A DNA stretch of 47,175 bases from Streptomyces sp. (lineage in GTDB: Bacteria; Actinomycetota; Actinomycetes; Streptomycetales; Streptomycetaceae). The translations under genes were made by a program, and so were the position numbers. Below, in pieces: positions 7,786-15,711 of the stretch (its first letter is position 1; every line of letters begins with the position of its first letter). The notes beneath the pieces are model-generated. The model saw nothing but the letters and a program-made list of their open reading frames with translations, had not been told where the DNA came from and searched no databases. Location: positions 64,963-112,137 of the forward strand of contig NZ_JAPSKN010000002.1 of NCBI RefSeq assembly GCF_031181705.1, written 5' to 3'.

Positions 7786-9332
7786 CGGGATACCTCTTTG
7801 TCCTTCGTCATCTGACGCATCAGCGATTCCTGGGAGGCCTCGGCCCGCGAGAACTCACCCGTCAGCCGCCCCGCGGCCATCGTGTAGATGCGGTCGCACA
7901 TGCCGAGCAGTTCGGGCAGCTCGGAGGAGATGAAGACGACCGCCTTGCCCTCGGCGGCCAACTGGTCGATGACCGTGTAGATCTCGTACTTGGCGCCGAC
8001 GTCGATACCGCGCGTCGGCTCGTCCAGGATCAGCACGTCCGGACCCGAGAAGATCCACTTGCTGAGGACGACCTTCTGCTGGTTGCCGCCGGACAGCTTG
8101 CCCACCGGCTCGAAGACGGTCGGCGCCTTGATGTTCATGGACTTGCGGAAGCCCTCGGCGACCTGCCGCTCCTCGTGCTCGTCGACCACACCGCGCCTGG
8201 CGACCTTGCCCAGGGCGCTCAGCGAGATGTTGCGGTTGATGGTGTCGATGAGGTTCAGGCCGTAGTGCTTGCGGTCCTCGGTGACGTACGCGATGCCGTG
8301 CTTGACCGCCTCGGGGACGGACTTCGTACGGATCTCCCTGCCGTCCTTGAGGACCGTGCCGCCCGCGTACCGGCCGTAGGCCCGCCCGAAGACGCTCATG
8401 GCGAGTTCGGTGCGGCCGGCGCCCATCAGGCCCGCGATGCCCACGATCTCCCCGCGGCGCACGTGCAGCGACACGTCGTCGCACACCTTGCGCTGCTGGT
8501 CGATCGGGTGGTGCACGGTCCAGTTGCGGATCTCCAGGGCGGGCGCGGCGCCCTCCTCGGGCTCGTGCGGCGACCGTTCGGGGAAGCGGTGCTCCAGGTC
8601 GCGGCCGACCATGCCGCTGATGATCCGGTCCTCGGTGGTCTCCGGCGCCTTCACGTCGAGGGTCTCGATGGTCTGGCCGTCGCGGAGGATCGTCACCGAG
8701 TCGGCGACCTTGCGGATCTCGTTGAGCTTGTGGGAGATGATGATCGAGGTGATGCCCTGCTTTTTCAACTCCAGGATGAGATCCAGGAGTTTGCCGCTGT
8801 CCTCGTCGTTCAGGGCCGCGGTCGGCTCGTCCAGGATGAGCAGCTTCACCTTCTTGGACAGGGCCTTGGCGATCTCCACGAGCTGCTGCTTGCCCACGCC
8901 GATGTCGGCGACGCGGGTGTCCGGGTGGTCGGACAGGCCGACCCGGCGCAGCAGTTCGGTGGCGTGCCGCAGGGTCTCGGTCCAGCTGATGATCCCCCGG
9001 GTGGCGTGCTCGTTGCCGAGGAAGATGTTCTCCGCCAGGGAGAGGTAGGGCACCAGGGCCAGCTCCTGGTGGATGATCACGATGCCGCGCTCTTCGCTGG
9101 CCCGGATGTCCTTGAACCGGCAGACCTCCCCCTCGAAGAGGATGTCGCCCTCGTAGGTGCCGTGCGGGTGGACGCCGGAGAGGACCTTCATCAGGGTCGA
9201 CTTGCCGGCGCCGTTCTCCCCGCAGATGGCGTGGACCTCGCCCTGCCGGACGGTCAGTGTGACGTCCGACAGCGCCTTGACGCCGGGAAAGGTCTTGACG
9301 ATCGAGCGCATTTCCAGGACGGGTCCCGCCAT
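7782..9332 (-). CDS. gguA: Multiple-monosaccharide ABC transporter ATP-binding protein (GguA type)
   Basis: 516 residues with two fused ABC domains, as in RbsA/XylG/GguA. Domain 1 has the Walker A GENGAGKS (38-45), a degenerate signature [14 protein letters not shown] and the Walker [12 protein letters not shown]. Domain 2 has the altered P-loop [13 protein letters not shown], the classical LSGGNQQKV signature and [14 protein letters not shown]. It energises sugar import. The ATG at 9332 was chosen because GGAAGG lies 7 nt upstream; a TTG at 9347 overlaps that site and is unlikely. It sits between chvE and gguB with a 46-nt gap and a 4-nt overlap, so it belongs to one operon. Confidence 0.92.
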   Translation of the reverse strand: MAGPVLEMRSIVKTFPGVKALSDVTLTVRQGEVHAICGENGAGKSTLMKVLSGVHPHGTYEGDILFEGEVCRFKDIRASEERGIVIIHQELALVPYLSLAENIFLGNEHATRGIISWTETLRHATELLRRVGLSDHPDTRVADIGVGKQQLVEIAKALSKKVKLLILDEPTAALNDEDSGKLLDLILELKKQGITSIIISHKLNEIRKVADSVTILRDGQTIETLDVKAPETTEDRIISGMVGRDLEHRFPERSPHEPEEGAAPALEIRNWTVHHPIDQQRKVCDDVSLHVRRGEIVGIAGLMGAGRTELAMSVFGRAYGRYAGGTVLKDGREIRTKSVPEAVKHGIAYVTEDRKHYGLNLIDTINRNISLSALGKVARRGVVDEHEERQVAEGFRKSMNIKAPTVFEPVGKLSGGNQQKVVLSKWIFSGPDVLILDEPTRGIDVGAKYEIYTVIDQLAAEGKAVVFISSELPELLGMCDRIYTMAAGRLTGEFSRAEASQESLMRQMTKDKEVSR

Positions 9333-9378
9333 GGTCGTGCCTTCCAATCAGTGGTGAATCGTCGGTGGGTGGCGGGGC

Positions 9379-10491
9379 TTACTTGAGGTCGCTCTCCTTG
9401 ATGTAGCCGGAGTCGACGACCTCCTTCTGGTAGTTGCCCTTGTCGACGGCGACCGGCTCCAGCAGGTAGGCGGGGACGACCTTGGCGCCGTTGTCGTAGG
9501 TCTTGGTGTCGTTGACCTCGGGCTTCTTGTCGCTCAGCAGGGCGTCGACCATGTTGGAGGCCACCTTCGCCAGCTGGCGGGTGTCCTTGTAGACGGTCAT
9601 CGACTGCTGGTCGGCGATGATCGACTTCACCGAGGCGACCTCGGCGTCCTGGCCGGTGACGATCGGCAGCGGCTTGCTCTTGGAGCCGTAGTCGTCCGAC
9701 TTCAGGGCGGACAGGATGCCGATGGAGATGCCGTCGTAGGGGGAGAGGACGGCGTCGACGCGCTGGCTCTTGTAGGCCGAGGTCAGGATGTCGTCCATGC
9801 GCTTCTGGGCGGTGCCGCCGTCCCAGCGCAGGGTGGTGACCTGGTTGAGCTTGGTCTGGCCGGAGCGGACGACGAGCTGCTTCTTGTCGATGTAGGGCTG
9901 CAGGACGTTCATCGCGCCCTGGAAGAAGTAGCGGGTGTTGTTGTCGTCGTTGGAGCCGGCGAACAGCTCGATGTTGAAGGGGCCCTTCTTCGAGCCGTCC
10001 TTCAGGCCGAGCTTCTCGACGATGTAGCTGCCCTGGAGCTCGCCGACCTTCTCGTTGTCGAAGGAGGCGTAGTAGTCGACGTTCTTCGTGCCGAGGATCA
10101 GGCGGTCGTAGGAGATGACCGGGATGTTCGCGTCCTTGGCCTGCTGGAGCACGTTGTTCATCGACTTGTTGTCGATGGCCGCGACGATCAGCGCCTTGAC
10201 GCCCTGCGTGATCAGGTTCTCGATCTGCGAGACCTGCTGGTCCGGGTCGTCCTCGCCGTAGACCAGCTGGGTCTTGTAGCCCTTGGACTCCAGGTCCCTC
10301 TTGACGTTGTTGCCGTCGGCGATCCAGCGCTCGGAGGACTTGGTCGGCATCGCGATGCCGATGGTGCCGCCCTTGGCGCTGTCCCCGCTCTCCTCGCTGC
10401 CGCCCTCGCTGTTCTGCCCGCAGGCGGACAGGGTCAGGGCGAGGGACGCGGCTCCGGCTATGGCGGCGAGGGCGGCTCTGCGGTTTCGCAT
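9379..10491 (-). CDS. chvE: ChvE-type multiple-monosaccharide-binding lipoprotein
   Basis: 370 residues. The N-terminus [21 protein letters not shown] ends in the lipobox LSAC, so it is lipid-anchored. The mature protein matches the Agrobacterium ChvE binding protein closely along its length: [63 protein letters not shown] and [15 protein letters not shown]. ChvE-type proteins bind galactose, arabinose, glucose and related sugars, which fits the nearby secreted arabinanases. The ATG at 10491 has AAGG 9 nt upstream; ATGs at 10497 and 10500 are closer and less likely. It is the first gene of the importer, and the GTTCGA element at 10635-10650 lies about 145 bp upstream. Confidence 0.92.
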   Translation of the reverse strand: MRNRRAALAAIAGAASLALTLSACGQNSEGGSEESGDSAKGGTIGIAMPTKSSERWIADGNNVKRDLESKGYKTQLVYGEDDPDQQVSQIENLITQGVKALIVAAIDNKSMNNVLQQAKDANIPVISYDRLILGTKNVDYYASFDNEKVGELQGSYIVEKLGLKDGSKKGPFNIELFAGSNDDNNTRYFFQGAMNVLQPYIDKKQLVVRSGQTKLNQVTTLRWDGGTAQKRMDDILTSAYKSQRVDAVLSPYDGISIGILSALKSDDYGSKSKPLPIVTGQDAEVASVKSIIADQQSMTVYKDTRQLAKVASNMVDALLSDKKPEVNDTKTYDNGAKVVPAYLLEPVAVDKGNYQKEVVDSGYIKESDLK

Positions 10492-10631
10492 GATCATCAT
10501 CCTTGATCTGTGTGCAGGGCTCGGTCTGGGAGGCCCGAAGTCGCTCCGGGGGTGGTGCCGGAAAGACCGAGAGGAGGTGTGTGGGATTGTGGTCGGCTGT
10601 GTCGTCTTTTGTAAGAAGAGTTTCCGGAACG

Positions 10632-11600
10632 TTATGACGAGATTTCGAACCGTTGCAGAGCGCCGGGCAGTCGCGAGCCCAGCGGCGCCATGTCACCGTC
10701 GGCTCCGTGACGGGCCAGGAGGTCGAGGGCGAGCCGGCCGCGCCGCACCCGTTCCTTGGCGGTGGCCAGGGTCAGCTCCCGCATGTGGTGTCCGTAGGGG
10801 TAGATCCCGGGCGCCTTCGACAGGCCGAACTTCAGGTAGAGCGGTGCGCCGCGCCGGATCAGCTCGGCGACCTCGTACATCCGGACGTAGCCACCGAGGT
10901 CGTCGGGGGCCTCGATGTACATGTCCATGGGAGCGCCGGACACCCGGCGGATCTCGGTGAGGTGATCGAGCGTCAGGTCGCTCGGCACGTTGACCGAGTC
11001 GGCGCCGAGGCGCTCGTAGACGGCGTAGGCCGCCGGGTTGACGGGCCCGATGAGCGCGCTCACCTTGAGCGTGGTGTCGGCCGGGATGATGCCGGCCGCG
11101 CGGGCCCGGTGCAGCGTCCACAGCACGCCCTCGTCGGCGACGAGCAGGCACTTGACGCCCAGCTCCGTGGCGCGGACGGCGTCTTCGACACAGCCGGCGA
11201 CGGCGTCGTGGCCGCGGGCGCGCAGTCCGGCCCCCCGCGAGTCGGTGCGCGTGGAGCCGCCGATGTCCCAGGTGCCGCGCGGGCCGGTGAACAGGCAGAG
11301 CTCGATGTCGCGTTCGGCCGTCGCCTCCACCATCTCGGTGATCTCGGCGTCGGTCAGCATCCACACGCCGCTGCCCTGGCTGATCCGGTGGATCGGCACG
11401 TCCAGCCGCGAGGCCTCCTTGAGGACCACGGCCAGCGCCTCGGGCCCCTCGCAGGAGGGGATCTCGGTGCGCCAGCGGCCGCCGCCGGGGAAGGAGTGCG
11501 GCGAGGCGTCGGCGGGGTCGAGGGCGGGCGCGTTCAGGCCCAGTGCGGTGAGCGCCTGCTCACCGGGCCTGCGGGCGGCCGGGGCGGAAGCGTCGGTCAC
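10632..11600 (-). CDS. U32-peptidase-like TIM-barrel protein in the sugar-acid cluster
   Basis: 322 residues, no signal peptide. The sequence alternates strand and helix like a TIM barrel and resembles the collagenase/U32 group: [11 protein letters not shown] (strand 1), [66 protein letters not shown] and [16 protein letters not shown]. The LGADSVNVP and [10 protein letters not shown] strand ends are the most U32-like parts. The GTG at 11600 has AAGGA 7 nt upstream. It lies between a dehydratase/dehydrogenase pair and a sugar importer, with its own copy of the GTTCGA element, so a role in carbohydrate catabolism is more likely than proteolysis. Its reaction is unknown. The U32 assignment is by pattern recognition and moderate. 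Confidence 0.6.
   Translation of the reverse strand: MTDASAPAARRPGEQALTALGLNAPALDPADASPHSFPGGGRWRTEIPSCEGPEALAVVLKEASRLDVPIHRISQGSGVWMLTDAEITEMVEATAERDIELCLFTGPRGTWDIGGSTRTDSRGAGLRARGHDAVAGCVEDAVRATELGVKCLLVADEGVLWTLHRARAAGIIPADTTLKVSALIGPVNPAAYAVYERLGADSVNVPSDLTLDHLTEIRRVSGAPMDMYIEAPDDLGGYVRMYEVAELIRRGAPLYLKFGLSKAPGIYPYGHHMRELTLATAKERVRRGRLALDLLARHGADGDMAPLGSRLPGALQRFEISS
10635..10650 (-). promoter_or_regulatory. GTTCGA-type operator-like site upstream of chvE
   Basis: Read on the minus strand the site is GTTCGAAATCTCGTCA. It matches the GTTCGANATNTCG core of the sites near 902, 11615 and 14013. It overlaps the last codons of the U32-like gene and lies in front of the transporter operon. 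The rest of the 10501-10631 gap holds the chvE leader; no clear -10/-35 pair was recognised there. Confidence 0.5.
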
Positions 11601-11614
11601 AGGAATGTCCTTCG

Positions 11615-11630
11615 GTTCGATATTTCGGAC
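11615..11630 (-). promoter_or_regulatory. GTTCGA-type operator-like site in front of the U32-like gene
   Basis: GTTCGATATTTCGGAC on the plus strand, only 14 bp upstream of the GTG start. It shares GTTCGANATTTCGG with the site at 14013. Its position suggests it would block transcription or initiation of the U32-like gene directly. Confidence 0.55.
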
Positions 11631-11664
11631 GAAGTTCGCGGCTCGGGGTACGGCAAGGCTGGGT

Positions 11665-11709
11665 GTACGCCGGTACGGGAGCCGTCAGGTCGCCCCCGTA
11701 CCGGCGTAC
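11665..11709 (-). terminator. Perfect 15-bp hairpin after the alcohol dehydrogenase
   Basis: GTACGCCGGTACGGG (11665-11679) pairs exactly with CCCGTACCGGCGTAC (11695-11709), loop 15 nt. It begins 3 nt past the dehydrogenase stop. It divides the dehydratase-dehydrogenase unit from the U32-like gene. Confidence 0.7.
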
Positions 11710-11711
11710 GT

Positions 11712-12716
11712 CTACGGGCGGAGCAGCACCTTGCCCACCTTCGGATCGCCGGCGCCCACCAGCTCGATGGCCCGCGAGAACTCGGCGAGCGGCAGCTCGT
11801 GCGTCACCAGCGGCAGCGGGTCGAGCAGCCCGGCGGCGAACACCCGCACGGTGTGCGCCCAGGCGTCCGGCGGAGCACCGAAGACGGTGTGCACCTCCAG
11901 TTGCCGCACGACCAGGTCGGTCGGGTCGAGGCCCTCGGCGCCCGGAGCCGGGATGCCCGTCAGGACCAGCCGGCCCCCGCGCCTGAGCAGGGCGGCGGAG
12001 ATCCGGGCGGCGTCCGCGGACCCGGCAGTCTCGATCACCACGTCGACGTCGTCCGGGAGCTGCTGGTCCTTGGTCCGGAAGTCCGTCGCGCCGTACTGCC
12101 GCGACAGCGCCTCACGGTCCCGGCGGGTGCCGACGACCAGCAGCTCCGCCGGCGAGTTGGCCTTCAGGAACTGCACGGCGAACATGCCGAGCGTGCCGGT
12201 GCCGACCACGGCGACCTTCTCGCCGGGCCGCGCGTTCGCCTTCAGCGCGGCGGCCGCGATGCACGCGGCGGGCTCCAGCAGCGCCGCTGCCGTGAGGTCG
12301 CAGCCGTCCGGGAGGACGTGCAGCAGCCGCGCCGGGAGGGTCAGCGTGGCCGCCATCGCGCCCGGCTGGGTGAACCCGGTCTCCTCGTACCCGGCCGAGC
12401 ACAGGGTCGTGTCGCCCGCGTGACAGCGGTCGCAGACCTGGCAGTTGCGGAAGCCCTCACCGACGACCTTGCGGCCGACCAGGGAGGCGGGGACGTCCGC
12501 GCCCACGGCCTCCACCGTCCCGGACCACTCGTGGCCCGGGGTGAGCGGGTAGCGCACATAGCCCTCGGGGCGGTTGCCCTGGTACACCTCGCGGTCGCTG
12601 CCGCAGATGCCGGAGGCGTGCACGCGCACCAGGGCCTCGCCGGCCCCGGGCCGCCGGGGCTCGTGCGGGACGAGACGGTGCTCGCCCGGGGCGTCGATCA
12701 CTACCGCGGTGCTCAC
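11712..12716 (-). CDS. Zinc-dependent medium-chain alcohol (sugar or polyol) dehydrogenase
   Basis: 334 residues. It has the catalytic zinc set Cys38 (GICGSD), His62-Glu63 (PGHEWSG) and a later Glu (ALLEPAACI), the four structural-zinc cysteines 92, 95, 98 and 106 (CQVCDRCHAGDTTLC), and a Rossmann loop VVGTGTLGMFAVQF. This is the threonine/sorbitol dehydrogenase subgroup, so an NAD-dependent oxidation of a sugar, sugar acid or polyol is likely. The start is a GTG at 12716 with GAAAGG 6 nt before it. It follows the dehydratase gene by 62 bp on the same strand, and the two probably act in one oxidative sugar-acid route. The exact substrate cannot be read from the sequence. Confidence 0.85.
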   Translation of the reverse strand: MSTAVVIDAPGEHRLVPHEPRRPGAGEALVRVHASGICGSDREVYQGNRPEGYVRYPLTPGHEWSGTVEAVGADVPASLVGRKVVGEGFRNCQVCDRCHAGDTTLCSAGYEETGFTQPGAMAATLTLPARLLHVLPDGCDLTAAALLEPAACIAAAALKANARPGEKVAVVGTGTLGMFAVQFLKANSPAELLVVGTRRDREALSRQYGATDFRTKDQQLPDDVDVVIETAGSADAARISAALLRRGGRLVLTGIPAPGAEGLDPTDLVVRQLEVHTVFGAPPDAWAHTVRVFAAGLLDPLPLVTHELPLAEFSRAIELVGAGDPKVGKVLLRP

Positions 12717-12778
12717 GGGGCGCCTTTCGGTTTTCGAAGGTTTCGGTGGCCGGTTCCGGGTTTCCGGGGGCCGGACGG

Positions 12779-13942
12779 TCACTGGGTGCCCTTGGGCTTG
12801 CGCTGCTCCCAGCCCTCCGCCCAGAGGTCGAAACGGGCCTGCTGCTGCGGGAACTCGGCGGCGGCGTCGACGTCCAGCTCCACGCCCAGGCCCGGGGCGT
12901 CGGACAGGTGGAAGCAGCCGTCCTCCGGGTTCACCTGCGGCGCGCCCTTGACGACCTTCTTGATCTCCGCGTCCGCGAAGTCGTTGAAGTGCTCCAGGAT
13001 CTTGAAGTTCGGGGAGGTGAACCCGACCTGGAGGGAGGCGGCGGTCAGCACCGAGCCGCCCACGTTGTGCGGAGCGACCAGCATGTAGTGGGTCTCGGCG
13101 GTCGCGGCGAGCTTCCGGGTCTCCCAGATTCCGCCGATGTGGCCGACGTCCGGCTGGATGATGTCGACGGCCTGGTTCTCGAACAGCTCCCGGAACTCGA
13201 TCCGGTCGTGGATGCGCTCGCCGGTGGCGACCGGCATGTCGACCTTGGCGGCGACCTTCTCCAGCGCCTTCAGGTTCTCCGGCGGGACCGGCTCCTCCAG
13301 CCACGCCGGCTTGAACGGCGCCAGCTCCTTGGCCAGGCGCACGGCCGTGGCCGGGGAGAAGCGGCCGTGCATCTCCAGCATCAGCTCGGCCTCGGGGCCG
13401 ATGGCGTCCCGGACCGCCTCGATCAGGGAGACGGCGTACAGGGTCTCCTTGTGGTCCAGCTCGAAGTGGCCGGTGCCGAAGGGGTCGATCTTCAGCGCCC
13501 GGTAGCCGCGCTCCATGACCCCCTGGGCGGCCTTGTGGTAGGCCTCCGGCGTCCGCTCGGTGGTGTACCAGCCGTTGGCGTACGCCTTGACCTTGTCGGT
13601 GACCTTGCCGCCCAGGAGCTGCCACACGGGGACGCCCAGGGCCTTGCCCTTGATGTCCCAGCAGGCCATCTCGATCACGGCGATGCCCGACATCACGATC
13701 TCGCCCGCGCGGCCGTAGTCGCCGTACTTCATGCGCTTGACGAGGTCCTCGACAGCGAACGGGTCGGAGCCGAGAATGTGGTTGACCTCGGCTTCCCTCA
13801 GGTAACCGAGAAGGGCGTCGGTGTGTCCCAGCATCCGGGTCTCGCCGACTCCGGTGATGCCCTCGTCGGTGTGCACCTGGACGTACGTCAGGTTGCGCCA
13901 CGGCGTCCCGACCACGTGTGTGCTGATTCCGGTGATGCGCAC
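12779..13942 (-). CDS. Enolase-superfamily sugar-acid dehydratase (mandelate racemase/DgoD-like)
   Basis: 387 residues from a GTG at 13942 with GAGGGA 8 nt upstream; the longer upstream frame crosses the promoter region and is rejected. Enolase-superfamily landmarks are Lys151 in ALKIDPFG, metal ligands Glu190 (LMLEMHGRF), Glu216 (AWLEEPVPP) and Glu242 (ATGERIHDR), plus His192, Asp265 (QPDVGHIGG) and His292 (APHNVGG) as candidate acid/base residues. This resembles galactonate dehydratase, where the two histidines serve the chemistry. The first metal ligand is Glu, not the Asp of E. coli DgoD. It likely dehydrates an aldonic acid to a 2-keto-3-deoxy acid, paired with the downstream dehydrogenase. 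Galactonate or an arabinose-derived acid are both possible. Confidence 0.83.
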   Translation of the reverse strand: MRITGISTHVVGTPWRNLTYVQVHTDEGITGVGETRMLGHTDALLGYLREAEVNHILGSDPFAVEDLVKRMKYGDYGRAGEIVMSGIAVIEMACWDIKGKALGVPVWQLLGGKVTDKVKAYANGWYTTERTPEAYHKAAQGVMERGYRALKIDPFGTGHFELDHKETLYAVSLIEAVRDAIGPEAELMLEMHGRFSPATAVRLAKELAPFKPAWLEEPVPPENLKALEKVAAKVDMPVATGERIHDRIEFRELFENQAVDIIQPDVGHIGGIWETRKLAATAETHYMLVAPHNVGGSVLTAASLQVGFTSPNFKILEHFNDFADAEIKKVVKGAPQVNPEDGCFHLSDAPGLGVELDVDAAAEFPQQQARFDLWAEGWEQRKPKGTQ

Positions 13943-14012
13943 GGCGATTGTCCCTCGCAGCTTCGTCGGCTCGGTTTCCGTCAGTGTTCCGTCCGTGTGC
14001 CCGTCATGCGAC

Positions 14013-14047
14013 GTTCGAGATTTCGGCACACGTTCGAAATGCTGGCG
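14013..14047 (-). promoter_or_regulatory. Tandem GTTCGA operator-like sites upstream of the dehydratase
   Basis: GTTCGAGATTTCGGCA starts at 14013 and GTTCGAAATGCTGGCG at 14032, 19 bp apart. The spacing equals that between two of the sites in front of the GH43 pair (883 and 902). The first site is about 70 bp upstream of the dehydratase start. The second has only one strong half. Confidence 0.6.
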
Positions 14048-14096
14048 TGACAGTAAGGACGGGGCGGCGGGGGTGTCAATGGGTCGCGCGCATAAC

Positions 14097-14117
14097 GGTT
14101 TCGACAGTTTCGAAACC
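14097..14117. promoter_or_regulatory. GTTTCGAAAC palindrome in the divergent 14-kb intergenic region
   Basis: GGTTTCGA (14097-14104) is followed by the perfect palindrome GTTTCGAAAC (14107-14116). The element is related to, but distinct from, the GTTCGA sites 60 bp away. It may be another operator for the dehydratase unit or may serve the plus-strand gene at 14198. That gene also has a TAATCT -10-like hexamer at 14183-14188, 9 nt before its ATG. Confidence 0.4.
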
Positions 14118-14197
14118 ACCGACGGGGTGTGTCCCTACAGAACTTTCACAGCGGAATCTAGGAACGGGACCCGCGCGGAACTTAATCTTCCCGCGTC

Positions 14198-14947
14198 ATG
14201 GACTACTGCGACCCGTGCCGACGGCACCTCAACGGCGCGCTGGCCTGCCCCGGGTGTGGCACCTCAGCGGAATCGCTGCACTGGCGTGAGCCTGAGCAGG
14301 GCGGGTACGACGGCGATGCCGACGACGCTGCCGAGGGGGTCTTTGGCGACACGGTCGACCAAGCCGATGACGAGCCCTCGGGGCGTGCCGCGCGCCGGCG
14401 TGGCCAGGGTCCGGACGGTGACGGCCCGGGCGGGTCGACCCGGCGGGACCGCAAGGCGGCGGCACACCGCCGGCGGCGGCGCCGGACCCTGTTCGTCGCG
14501 GCCGGGTTCGTCCTGGCGGCGGGCGGGCTGAGCCTGGCGGAACTGGGCATGGACGCGCAGAAGCAGGCACCGAAGCCCGCGGCGGCCGGCGGGGAGTCGG
14601 CAGACGGCGACGCCACCGAGGTCGAAGTGGGCGAGCAGGAAGCAGGTCCCGGTGGGGGCACCCTCCCTGAGGGCTCGTCAGCGAGCCCCTCGGCGAGCAC
14701 GTCCGACTCCCCGTCGGCCTCCGCGTCCCCGAAGGACGGGACGTCGGAGTCGCCGGAGGGGAAGGAGGCGGCCAAGGGCCCGGAGTCGGCCCCGGCGGGC
14801 ACGTCCCCCAGCCGCCCGCCCTCCGCCCCCACGACCGCCCCGCCCGCCCCGGCACCGACCGAGACCTCGGACCCGACGACCCGCCCCCCGGACCCGGAAC
14901 CGTCCCCCTCGCGAACCTGCGACCGGTTCCTGTGGTGGTGCACGTAG
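14198..14947 (+). CDS. Zinc-ribbon, single-pass membrane protein with Ser/Pro-rich extracellular stalk (SCO2400-like)
   Basis: 249 residues. It opens with a zinc ribbon (Cys4, Cys7, Cys17, Cys20: CDPC...CPGC), then an acidic and basic cytoplasmic linker ending in RRRRRR near residue 95, one transmembrane helix (about 96-115) and a long Ser/Pro/Ala/Glu-rich region of low complexity. The final residues RTCDRFLWWCT are a short aromatic, two-cysteine tail. The Arg cluster before the helix predicts the ribbon inside and the stalk outside. From gene order it appears equivalent to the S. coelicolor SCO2400 type, a Streptomyces-specific family of unknown function; that match is from memory. No clear ribosome site is present. 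Confidence 0.7.
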   Translation: MDYCDPCRRHLNGALACPGCGTSAESLHWREPEQGGYDGDADDAAEGVFGDTVDQADDEPSGRAARRRGQGPDGDGPGGSTRRDRKAAAHRRRRRRTLFVAAGFVLAAGGLSLAELGMDAQKQAPKPAAAGGESADGDATEVEVGEQEAGPGGGTLPEGSSASPSASTSDSPSASASPKDGTSESPEGKEAAKGPESAPAGTSPSRPPSAPTTAPPAPAPTETSDPTTRPPDPEPSPSRTCDRFLWWCT

Positions 14948-15007
14948 CGCCTGACAGTGGGCGGGGGGTCGGGGCCGCGCCGGGGGGCGCACCCCGCTGC
15001 GGGCATG

Positions 15008-15071
15008 CGTGCCGCGGGGGGCGGCACGGGTGGGCGCAGCGGTATCTCGTCGCCGAGTTGCGCACCCACCC
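15008..15071. terminator. GC-rich hairpin cluster between convergent genes
   Basis: CGTGCCGC (15008-15015) pairs exactly with GCGGCACG (15021-15028). Immediately after, GGGTGGGCGCAGC pairs imperfectly with the segment ending in CGCACCCACCC near 15071. The element sits between the convergent zinc-ribbon and marR-type genes, so it is probably a bidirectional terminator or intergenic repeat. Nothing else is evident in 14951-15157. Confidence 0.4.
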
Positions 15072-15157
15072 GGCCTCAACAGCGACGCAGAGCCCTCCAA
15101 AGCGCCGGGTTGCTCAACGCGCCCGACCCGGGCATCACACCCGAGCGCCCCGCGACC

Positions 15158-15610
15158 TCACCCCAGCATCCCCCGCAGCGCATCCCGCAGCGCCAGTCTC
15201 TCCCCCTCCGACAACCCCGCGAGCGGCTCCCGCGCGAACCGCAGTGACTCCCGCAGACTCCGCGCCACCCGCCGCCCCTCCGCCGTCGCCGCCGCGACCT
15301 TCACCCGCCGGTCCGCCGGATCCGGCTGCCGCTCGACCAGCCCGCGCGCCTCCAGCCGGTCCACGATCCCGGTGACGTTCGACGGCTCGCACTTCAGCCG
15401 CTGCGCCAGCCTCCGCATCGGCAGCGGCTCCAGGCACAGCAGGCTCAGCAGCCGCGCCTGCGCGCCCGTCAGCGCGTGCTCGGCCGCCGCCGACTCGTAG
15501 TCCTCGTGGAACCGCGCGACGACCTCCCCGATCAGCTCCACGACCTCGAGCGTCAGCGGATCGGGGCGGCGGTTCGTCCTGCTCTGGGGAGTCGGTGTGG
15601 TGGAGGCCAT
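15158..15610 (-). CDS. MarR-family transcriptional regulator
   Basis: 150 residues with the winged helix of the MarR family: ALTGAQARLLSLLCLEPLPM, then the recognition helix RLKCEPSNVTGIVDRLEARGLV and the wing RQPDPADRRVKVAAATAEGR. It is divergent from an NADP-dependent oxidoreductase, and the 101-bp region between them holds three short palindromes, so it probably represses itself and that gene. The ATG at 15610 has TACCCT exactly 7 nt upstream and no ribosome site, fitting leaderless translation. It lacks the N-terminal redox cysteine of OhrR, so control of the nearby Ohr-like gene by peroxide sensing is not supported by sequence. Confidence 0.88.
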   Translation of the reverse strand: MASTTPTPQSRTNRRPDPLTLEVVELIGEVVARFHEDYESAAAEHALTGAQARLLSLLCLEPLPMRRLAQRLKCEPSNVTGIVDRLEARGLVERQPDPADRRVKVAAATAEGRRVARSLRESLRFAREPLAGLSEGERLALRDALRGMLG

Positions 15611-15617
15611 GCCGTCG

Positions 15618-15681
15618 AGGGTACCCGGTTGTTTGACAACCTGAAATATTCAGGAGCATGGTTGTTTCAGGTACTGAAACA
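15618..15681. promoter_or_regulatory. Divergent promoter with three palindromes (MarR operator candidates)
   Basis: Three inverted repeats lie side by side: GGTTGTTTGACAACC (15627-15641), TGAAATATTCA (15642-15652) and TGTTTCAGGTACTGAAACA (15663-15681, 8-bp perfect arms). The first overlaps TTGACA (15633-15638), a good -35 for the plus-strand gene. TACCCT on the minus strand (15623-15618) is a -10 placed 7 nt from the marR-type ATG. The stretch is AT-rich against its surroundings. Confidence 0.6.
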
Positions 15682-15711
15682 TTTGCCGGAGACCGAAGGA
15701 AAGGCCGCACC

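Noticed and set aside
13943..14119. Longer N-terminus for the dehydratase (start at 14119)
   Set aside because: The extra 59 residues cross the operator-rich intergenic region and resemble no enolase-superfamily N-terminus. The GTG at 13942 has a ribosome site.
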